Positions 58,164 through 64,000 of a DNA stretch of 64,000 nt are shown piece after piece (position 1 is the first letter of the stretch; every line of letters begins with the position of its first letter). Source of the DNA: a virus. The notes below the pieces were generated by a model, which did not search any database, was not told the origin of the DNA, and saw only the letters and a list, made by a program, of their open reading frames with translations. The translations under genes were made by a program, and so were the position numbers. The DNA lies in IMG/VR virus record IMGVR_UViG_3300025646_000024, positions 16,264 through 80,263 of that record. One strand, 5' to 3'.

Positions 58164-60314
58164 ATGTCCGACATCAAACAGTCCAAGAGTATTCTTGCTA
58201 AACTTTTGGCAACAGAAAACCTTACTGTTGAGCATCGTTCTGTTCCTACTGCAAGTTTTGATACCCATAATCGGGTTTTGACTCTCCCTATTTGGGAAGG
58301 TACTTCTAATGACGTATATGACCTTCTCGTAGGTCACGAAGTTGGTCATGCTATTTACACTCCAGATTTATATGGTAGTGACCTGAATCTTCCCCAGGGT
58401 TACTTGAATGTGGTTGAGGATGCTCGCATTGAGAAATTGATGAAGCGAAAGTATCCTGGTCTTGCTCGTGCATTTTATCGTGGGTATTCAGAACTTCATG
58501 ATGAAGATTTTTTTGAAGTAAAGTCTATTGATATCAATTCACTTAAGTTTATTGATAAAATCAATCTACACTTTAAACTGGGCAATGTTACTTCTGGAGT
58601 GTTTATTAACTTCACCCCAGAGGAACAGGTAATTATTGGCAAAATTGCTAATGCAGAAACTTTTGATGACGTTGTTAATATTGTCAAGGAACTTGTAGAG
58701 CATACTGAACAACAAGTTGAACTTCAATTGTTTTCCAATGCAGGAGACTCAATGGAAGGTGAGATGGATGATGGTGATTCTGAACCCCAAGAGAATCAAA
58801 GTTCACAGAGTAATGTAAGTGATAGTCAGAATCAAACCTCTGCCCAATCAGATTGCGATAATAAGGAAGATACTCCAAAGGAATCTACTCCATCTTCTTC
58901 TAACAACTCTGGAAAGCAAGCAGATTTTACTTCTGATACCGATGAGGCATGGTCTAAGAATCAACAGCAACTTGCTAGTCTTACTGGAAATGCTTACATT
59001 TATTTGACTCCTCCGACTATTAATATTGATAATCATATTCTTGATTGGAAAGATTGTGTTAATGATCTTCCTGATATTTTTAAAGAACTGATTTCTGACG
59101 CAAATCATTCTGGATACAAGAATAAGCAGTATTACCAGAATATGTTCAATAAAGCAGAGAATGATTATAAAAATTACAAAGATGATTGCAAGAAATCAGT
59201 ATCGTACCTGATTAAAGAATTTGAAATGAAGAAACGAGCAACCGAATATAATCGGTCTGCCACTGCAGGGACAGGCATCCTTGATACCAATAAAATGTAT
59301 TCCTACAAGTGGAATGACGACATCTTCAAGAAAGTAACTGTGGTTCCCAAAGGTAAGTCTCACGGTCTAATCATGTATATTGATTGGTCTGGATCAATGC
59401 AAGGAAACCTAGTTGGTACTGTTAAGCAACTATTCAATCTAATTCAGTTTTGTAAAAAGACACAGATTCCTTTTGAGGTGTTTTCTTTTAATGATCGGAA
59501 TGTAGCAAAGAACTATGGTCAAATGTCTCGCAATAAGCAGACTAAGATTGCAGATAATCAAATTTTCATCAACAATGATTTTCTTCTTGTTAATTTTCTA
59601 AGCAGTAAAATGAACACTGCTCAGCTTGAGAAACAGATGAAGAATATTTGGAAACTTGCACACGCTCTGGATCAGCAATCATATCTAACCTATAATTATA
59701 ATCACTACGATCTAGGTAGCACTCCTCTAAACGAGTGTGTATTTGCAGCGATTGATGTTTTTGAAAAGTTCAAGAACACCTATAAAGTGGATAAAGTCAA
59801 TACAGTCTTCTTGACTGATGGCGAATCCAACTCAGTTTCATATAATCGTCCATCTCATGGCAGTAAAAATATTGTTCATGCTGGTTGGCTACATGGTAAT
59901 GAAGTTCTATGTCTTCAGGACAAAAAGAACAAGATTACTATGATGAACATTAGCAAGAATGGTAGCATTGGAATTACTGGTGCGTTTGTAGATTACTATC
60001 GTCAAGTAACTGGATCAAATGCTGTAGGATTCCGACTTATTGATTACTATGGTGCTAAGTCTTTTGTTTCTCGATACCTAACAGATGAGTTTTCAAATTG
60101 GACTGCAGTATCCCCCCAGTGGGCAAAAACTCGATCATTTACTGCAACTTCTTTGGGATACAACGAACTGTATTTTATTGAGATTGGCAACAGTACTCCT
60201 ACAGACACTGTTTCTGCCACACAAACAAATCCATTGGCTACATTTAAAACTCAAATGAGTAAAAAGGCTTTTAATAAGATTATCTTATCAAAATTCATCG
60301 AGCAAATCGCTTGA
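58164..60314 (+). CDS. CobT-like VWA protein with metallopeptidase motif
   Basis: A 716-residue protein. The N-terminal domain has HEVGH (58-62) with VVEDARIEK downstream, a zincin-type HExxH site. Residues 190-260 are a Ser/Gln/Asp-rich linker. A von Willebrand A domain begins near 403 with the MIDAS motif DWSGS (407-411) and FLTDGES near 550. It resembles CobT/chelatase-type VWA subunits and pairs with the CobS-like AAA+ ATPase 54 bases downstream. Cobaltochelatase also needs CobN, which is absent here, so an AAA+/VWA remodelling or chelatase-accessory role is more likely than complete B12 synthesis by the phage. It has its own hairpin promoter. Confidence 0.85.
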   Translation: MSDIKQSKSILAKLLATENLTVEHRSVPTASFDTHNRVLTLPIWEGTSNDVYDLLVGHEVGHAIYTPDLYGSDLNLPQGYLNVVEDARIEKLMKRKYPGLARAFYRGYSELHDEDFFEVKSIDINSLKFIDKINLHFKLGNVTSGVFINFTPEEQVIIGKIANAETFDDVVNIVKELVEHTEQQVELQLFSNAGDSMEGEMDDGDSEPQENQSSQSNVSDSQNQTSAQSDCDNKEDTPKESTPSSSNNSGKQADFTSDTDEAWSKNQQQLASLTGNAYIYLTPPTINIDNHILDWKDCVNDLPDIFKELISDANHSGYKNKQYYQNMFNKAENDYKNYKDDCKKSVSYLIKEFEMKKRATEYNRSATAGTGILDTNKMYSYKWNDDIFKKVTVVPKGKSHGLIMYIDWSGSMQGNLVGTVKQLFNLIQFCKKTQIPFEVFSFNDRNVAKNYGQMSRNKQTKIADNQIFINNDFLLVNFLSSKMNTAQLEKQMKNIWKLAHALDQQSYLTYNYNHYDLGSTPLNECVFAAIDVFEKFKNTYKVDKVNTVFLTDGESNSVSYNRPSHGSKNIVHAGWLHGNEVLCLQDKKNKITMMNISKNGSIGITGAFVDYYRQVTGSNAVGFRLIDYYGAKSFVSRYLTDEFSNWTAVSPQWAKTRSFTATSLGYNELYFIEIGNSTPTDTVSATQTNPLATFKTQMSKKAFNKIILSKFIEQIA

Positions 60315-60339
60315 CACCCCACCCATTTTGCCCTATACT
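60311..60339 (+). promoter_or_regulatory. Sigma-70-type promoter
   Basis: TTGACA (60311-60316) overlapping the stop codon of the CobT-like gene, 17-bp spacer, TATACT (60334-60339). Confidence 0.8.
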
Positions 60340-60368
60340 ACTTTCATACCAAACGAGGTAACTTCATT

Positions 60369-61481
60369 ATGACTCAAATGATTGATCAGCTTGTTCAAAA
60401 TCTGACTGCTCTTTATGGCGAAACTGTGACTCGTCAACAACTAATTGAATATGCTGCAAACGCAGATACTTCACTTGCGTCTATTTGCAAAATTCTTGAG
60501 CCCAACAAAACTGGTCGTGGAGTCTGGAACTTGACTGTAACTGAACAACTTGAAAAAACCTTTAATTCTATGTCTGCAACTCCTGCTACTCCTGTAGTTA
60601 GCTTCATTCCTCAGAAAGACAAGAACTATGTCTCGTTTGGTAACTTTACTGATGTGAAGCGAATCATCAAGTCTGGGATGTTCTATCCTGTATTCATCAC
60701 TGGTCTTTCTGGTAATGGTAAAACCGTCAGTGTAGAGCAAGCTTGTGCTCAATTGAAGCGTGAACTGATCCGTGTCAACATCACTATTGAGACTGACGAA
60801 GATGATCTGCTGGGTGGTTTCCGACTCGTTGATGGGGAAACTGTATGGCATGACGGTCCTGTGGTGAATGCACTGAAGCGTGGTGCAGTCCTTCTGCTTG
60901 ATGAGATTGACCTTGCATCTAACAAGATCATGTGCCTGCAGTCTGTTCTTGAAGGTAAGGGTGTATTCCTTAAGAAGATCAATCAATATGTAACTCCTTC
61001 TGCTGGCTTTAATGTGATTGCAACTGCCAACACCAAGGGCAAAGGTTCTGATGATGGTCGGTTTATCGGCACCAATGTGATGAACGAAGCCTTCCTTGAA
61101 CGTTTTCCTATCACGTTTGAGCAGCCTTATCCTTCGATGGCAACTGAGAAAAAGATTCTCATGAACCTGATGAATTCTTTTGAGGTTGTTGATGAGGAGT
61201 TTGTAGACAAACTGATTGTCTGGGCAGACACTATCCGTAAGACCTTCTATGACGGTGGTGTTGACGAGATTATTACTACTCGTCGTCTTGTCCACATTAT
61301 TCAATCTTTTGCTATCTTCAAGAACCGCAAAAAAGCAATCAATGTTTGCATCAATCGCTTTGATGATGATACCAAGAGTTCTTTCCTGGATCTCTACAAG
61401 AACATTGATGCATCTGCTCTAGAGACTACTGAAGAAGGCGTAGTAGAACCCAACGAAGAGGAACTTGACAACGCCAACTGA
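60369..61481 (+). CDS. cobS: CobS-type AAA+ ATPase
   Basis: A 370-residue MoxR/CobS-class AAA+ protein. Walker A GLSGNGKT (near 112-119), Walker B VLLLDEIDLA (near 174-183), sensor segment NVIATANTKG and arginine-finger region FLERFPITFEQ are all present. The first 100 residues contain a small helical domain. CobS hexamers with CobT power metal insertion by CobN; cobS is common in T4-like cyanophages although its real substrate in infection is not settled. Its last codons contain the promoter for the next gene. Confidence 0.9.
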   Translation: MTQMIDQLVQNLTALYGETVTRQQLIEYAANADTSLASICKILEPNKTGRGVWNLTVTEQLEKTFNSMSATPATPVVSFIPQKDKNYVSFGNFTDVKRIIKSGMFYPVFITGLSGNGKTVSVEQACAQLKRELIRVNITIETDEDDLLGGFRLVDGETVWHDGPVVNALKRGAVLLLDEIDLASNKIMCLQSVLEGKGVFLKKINQYVTPSAGFNVIATANTKGKGSDDGRFIGTNVMNEAFLERFPITFEQPYPSMATEKKILMNLMNSFEVVDEEFVDKLIVWADTIRKTFYDGGVDEIITTRRLVHIIQSFAIFKNRKKAINVCINRFDDDTKSSFLDLYKNIDASALETTEEGVVEPNEEELDNAN

Positions 61482-61493
61482 TTGATGTATACT
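61465..61493 (+). promoter_or_regulatory. Sigma-70-type promoter inside cobS end
   Basis: TTGACA (61465-61470), 17-bp spacer, TATACT (61488-61493). The TTGACA is coding (Leu-Asp-Asn) for CobS. Confidence 0.75.
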
Positions 61494-61494
61494 A

Positions 61495-61516
61495 GGGGAG
61501 TTCTCTCCCCGTTTTT
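61495..61516 (+). terminator. Rho-independent terminator
   Basis: GGGGAG (61495-61500), loop TTCT, CTCCCC (61505-61510), G and six T. It ends the cobS transcript; the promoter just before it would start RNA within the left arm, so its own transcript escapes termination. Confidence 0.85.
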
Positions 61517-61533
61517 TATTCGGAGATTTAATT

Positions 61534-61848
61534 ATGCAATGGAAGTACAACGAAGACAGAATCCTCAAGGACATCGAGGAGTATGTAGTAAGTACTTATG
61601 GAAGCCACTACTGTGGTCATGATGAAGAATATTCTGATGTTCAAACAATTGATCTGATGGCTGCAAAAGGTCTAGCACAGGATTTTTGTCAAGCCAATAT
61701 TTTGAAGTATGGTTCCAGGTATGGTGACAAGGATGGACATAACAAACGTGATTTGATGAAAGTCATTCACTATGCAATGCTTCTTCTTCACTTTGACAAG
61801 CACTATTCTCGCACACAAAACGGTCTCCAGGAGTTCAAATCTGTATGA
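61534..61848 (+). CDS. DUF3310 protein
   Basis: A 104-residue protein. TIDLMAAKGLAQDFCQANIL KYGSRYGDKDG and KRDLMKVIHYAML match DUF3310, a small helical domain common in phages near nucleotide-metabolism and replication genes (often called a nucleotide-kinase-like protein without proof). It overlaps the sliding clamp start by ATGA and is the first gene of the replisome operon. Confidence 0.85.
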   Translation: MQWKYNEDRILKDIEEYVVSTYGSHYCGHDEEYSDVQTIDLMAAKGLAQDFCQANILKYGSRYGDKDGHNKRDLMKVIHYAMLLLHFDKHYSRTQNGLQEFKSV

Positions 61849-62513
61849 AAATTTCCAGTGAAACTTTGAATGTTCTAAAAAACTTCTCTACTATCAATTC
61901 GTCACTTGTAGTTAAAGCTGGGAGTGTTATTCGCACAGTATCTCCAGTAAAAAACATTCTCGCAGAGTACAACTGTACAGAGTCATTTGAGCAGAATTTT
62001 GCTCTGTACGATTTGAATGAATTTTTAGGTGGTCTTACTCTATTCAAAGATCCTGAGTTTGTATTTGATAACGCTAGCTACCTGACTATTAAAAGTGGTC
62101 GGTCAAAGGTAAAGTACTTTTTTTCTGATCCTAGCCTAATTACCAGTCCATCCGACAAGCAAATTCCCATGGATGGAGATAATGTAGAGTTTGAACTTGG
62201 GGAAGAAGTTCTGTCTTCTCTTTTGAAAGCTGCGAATGTTTACCAACTAAAAGATCTATCACTGATCAGTGAAGATGGTGAAATCAATCTTGTAGTTCGT
62301 AATAAAGATAACGATACTTCAAACAGTTTTTCGGCTAAGGTTGGGGAGACAGATAAAGAATTTGTTTTTAACTTTAAGATTGAAAACATCAAGATTATTC
62401 CTGATGTATACAAAGTTTTGGTTTCTCCCCAAAACGTTTCTCAGTTTATTAGCTCTAAGTACAATCTTCAATATTGGATTGCACTTGAGCCAGATTCCAC
62501 ATTCGGAGGTTGA
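61845..62513 (+). CDS. 45: Sliding clamp gp45
   Basis: A 222-residue clamp (T4 gp45 has 228). MKISSETLNVLKNFSTINSS, LYDLNEFLGGLTLF and the C-terminal IIPDVYKVLVSPQNVSQFIS are typical. The trimer encircles DNA, tethers polymerase gp43 and, in T4, tracks along DNA to activate gp55-dependent late promoters. Confidence 0.95.
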   Translation: MKISSETLNVLKNFSTINSSLVVKAGSVIRTVSPVKNILAEYNCTESFEQNFALYDLNEFLGGLTLFKDPEFVFDNASYLTIKSGRSKVKYFFSDPSLITSPSDKQIPMDGDNVEFELGEEVLSSLLKAANVYQLKDLSLISEDGEINLVVRNKDNDTSNSFSAKVGETDKEFVFNFKIENIKIIPDVYKVLVSPQNVSQFISSKYNLQYWIALEPDSTFGG

Positions 62514-62517
62514 TTAA

Positions 62518-63465
62518 ATGGTTCGTAATGATTTTTTGTGGGTGGAGAAACACAGGCCACAAAAAGTAAGTGATTGCATTCTTCCAAAAGATATCAAAGA
62601 TACATTTCAGAATTTTGTAGAAAGAGGAGAAATCCCCAATCTGCTTTTATGTGGTCCCCCAGGCATTGGAAAGACTACAATTGCCAAGGCACTTTGTAAC
62701 GAATTAGGAGTAGATTTTTATGTCATCAATGGATCTGATGAAGGACGATTTCTGGACACGGTACGGAACCAAGCAAAAAACTTTGCTTCGACCCTATCAC
62801 TTCAAGGAAATGGTAAACCAAAAGTCATTATCATTGACGAAGCAGATAACACAACCAATGATGTTCAACTCCTCCTACGGGCTAATATTGAGACGTTTCA
62901 TAACAATTGCAGGTTCATCTTCACATGCAACTACAAGAACAAGATCATTGAACCGCTACAATCTAGGTGTGCCGTCTTCGACTTCACTATCGCAGGAAAG
63001 GACAAACCAAAGGTTGCAGGAGAATTCTTCAACCGTATCAGGACTATTCTTGAGGAAGAAGGTATCCAGTATGATACGAAGGTTGTTGCAGAAGTAATCA
63101 ATAAGTTTTTTCCAGATTGGCGTAGGGTATTGAATGAGCTTCAGCGGTATGCATCTGGTGGAGTTATTGATAGTGGAGTCCTTGCTTCTGTCGGTGATAT
63201 TAACCTAAAAAATCTTGTCAATTCCCTGAAAGAAAAGAACTTCAAGGAAGTACGCAGGTGGGTTGTGGAGAATCTTGATAATGATGTAAACTCTATCATT
63301 CGGAAGATTTACAATACCATGTATGAATGTCTGGAGCCAGCATCTATTCCCCAGGCAGTTTTGATTCTTGCTAAGTATCAGTATCAGGCTGCTTTTGTTG
63401 CCGATCAAGAAATTAATACTCTTGCCTGCTTTACTGAAATCATGTGCGACTGTAAGTTTAAATAA
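62518..63465 (+). CDS. 44: Clamp loader large subunit gp44
   Basis: A 315-residue AAA+ ATPase (T4 gp44 has 319). WVEKHRPQKVSDCILP opens it; Walker A GPPGIGKTT (near 45-53), Walker B VIIIDEAD (near 103-110) and the SRC motif in EPLQSRC follow. Four gp44 and one gp62 open and load gp45. It starts five bases after gp45. Confidence 0.95.
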   Translation: MVRNDFLWVEKHRPQKVSDCILPKDIKDTFQNFVERGEIPNLLLCGPPGIGKTTIAKALCNELGVDFYVINGSDEGRFLDTVRNQAKNFASTLSLQGNGKPKVIIIDEADNTTNDVQLLLRANIETFHNNCRFIFTCNYKNKIIEPLQSRCAVFDFTIAGKDKPKVAGEFFNRIRTILEEEGIQYDTKVVAEVINKFFPDWRRVLNELQRYASGGVIDSGVLASVGDINLKNLVNSLKEKNFKEVRRWVVENLDNDVNSIIRKIYNTMYECLEPASIPQAVLILAKYQYQAAFVADQEINTLACFTEIMCDCKFK

Positions 63466-63855
63466 ATGTACGAACTCAAAGACTATCTAAATTCAATCAA
63501 TATTTCTAAGGACAATCTAATGGATTCCGATCCTGATTCGGAATCCAAATATCCTCCATATATTATTAATAGATGCTATTCTGGTTTTATTGACACGATT
63601 CTTCTTGCAAATGAGATGAATTTAAATTCTCATATTGATAAGAAACTACAATATGATTTTTATATAAATATTATCAGACCAAAGAAACGTTTCTCTCCTT
63701 GGCTAAAGAAAGAGAAACTTGATTCTCTGGAATACATCAAAGAATATTATGGCTATAGTGATGAAAAGGCTAAAGTTGCCTTGAAGATACTAACAGACGA
63801 ACAAATTGAATTTATCAAATCTAGATTGAATCGTGGAGGAAAAAATGAACGTTGA
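63466..63855 (+). CDS. 62: Clamp loader small subunit gp62
   Basis: A 129-residue protein, shorter than T4 gp62 (187). LKDYLNSINISKDNLMDSDP, YPPYIINRCYSGFIDTILLA and NEMNLNSHIDKKLQYDFYIN IIRPKKRFSPW are the conserved segments. It is abutted to gp44 and overlaps RegA by 11 bases, as in T4 and other cyanophages. Confidence 0.93.
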   Translation: MYELKDYLNSINISKDNLMDSDPDSESKYPPYIINRCYSGFIDTILLANEMNLNSHIDKKLQYDFYINIIRPKKRFSPWLKKEKLDSLEYIKEYYGYSDEKAKVALKILTDEQIEFIKSRLNRGGKNER

Positions 63856-64000
63856 TAGTGAAGTGAGTTGGTCGCCAGATCAAATGGTTGAAGTAACTCT
63901 AACTGAGCCAGATGACTTTCTAAAAGTCAGGGAAACTCTAACTCGCATTGGAGTTGCATCACGAAAAGACAAAAAGCTATATCAATCTTGCCACATTCTT
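63845..64000 (+). CDS. regA: Translational repressor RegA (partial, 5' part)
   Basis: The first 52 residues are present; the window ends inside the gene. MVEVTLTEPDDFLKVRETLT then RIGVASRKDKKLYQSCHIL matches T4 RegA almost residue for residue after a short extra N-terminal piece. RegA binds the start regions of early mRNAs and blocks their translation, including its own operon. It overlaps the end of gp62. Confidence 0.93.
   Translation, partial: MNVDSEVSWSPDQMVEVTLTEPDDFLKVRETLTRIGVASRKDKKLYQSCHIL

Noticed and set aside
60471-61304. 277-aa open frame antisense to cobS
   Set aside because: It is a shadow of a strong coding frame with all AAA+ motifs, has no promoter or start context, and shows no recognisable motif.
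1-64000. tRNA genes, CRISPR arrays, insertion sequences, photosystem genes (psbA, psbD, hli)
   Set aside because: Reading both strands and the translated frames gave no cloverleaf, spacer-repeat array, transposase or photosystem motif; a tRNA scan would be needed to exclude tRNAs firmly.

Overview
The window is part of the genome of a T4-like cyanophage (a contractile-tailed myovirus of marine picocyanobacteria, most likely a Synechococcus phage). The evidence is a syntenic T4 core: gp25-gp6-(gp7 position)-gp8-(gp10 position)-gp13-gp14-gp15-gp16-gp17-gp18-gp19-gp20-gp67-gp21-gp22-gp23-gp3-UvsY-UvsW-gp55-gp47-gp46-CobT/CobS-gp45-gp44-gp62-RegA. It also has markers typical of cyanophages, namely a CobS-type AAA+ ATPase with a CobT-like VWA partner and a DUF3110 protein. 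Almost every gene is on the + strand. The exception is a polynucleotide-kinase-like gene at 10.6-11.25 kb.

Layout. 1-3.4 kb: a tightly overlapping run of mostly small early-type genes, headed by a metallophosphoesterase. 3.36-3.9 kb: the only long gene-free stretch. It holds an 18-bp inverted repeat with three cyanobacterial-type DnaA boxes, then 30-bp tandem repeats that on the minus strand read as an array of near-consensus sigma-70 promoters; I propose a replication origin or noncoding-RNA locus. 3.9-10 kb: about 20 small genes in repeated cassettes made of a 17-bp palindrome at the stop codon, a G/C hairpin, a TTGACA promoter with 17-bp spacing, and one to three tiny genes. One three-gene cassette is duplicated. 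The second half (6.6-10 kb) is strikingly GC-rich compared with the AT-rich phage core. 10-11.3 kb: an HNH endonuclease converging on a minus-strand kinase that starts with a T4-like capsid-targeting sequence.

11.3-51.6 kb is the late structural block: AbrB-like protein, tail/baseplate proteins, a PAAR spike tip, baseplate wedge proteins, fibre-like giants of 2,488 and 2,100 aa, neck, terminase, tail sheath and tube, portal, prohead protease and core, and major capsid protein. Perfect or near-perfect T4 late promoters (TATAAATA, CTAAATA, ATAAATA) precede most transcription units. The late sigma factor gp55 that would read them is at 54.0 kb. 51.6-64 kb is the recombination/replication block: UvsY, UvsW, gp47/gp46, the sliding clamp and clamp loader, and the translational repressor RegA, which is cut by the window edge. 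The CobT-like/CobS pair and a DUF3310 protein lie between these, each transcription unit having its own sigma-70-type promoter.

Working together, host sigma-70 promoters drive the small-gene cassettes, the CobST pair, the replisome genes and gp55. gp55, with the sliding clamp gp45 as known for T4, would then switch on the ATAAATA-type promoters of the virion genes. I recognised no tRNA, CRISPR, insertion sequence or photosystem gene here.
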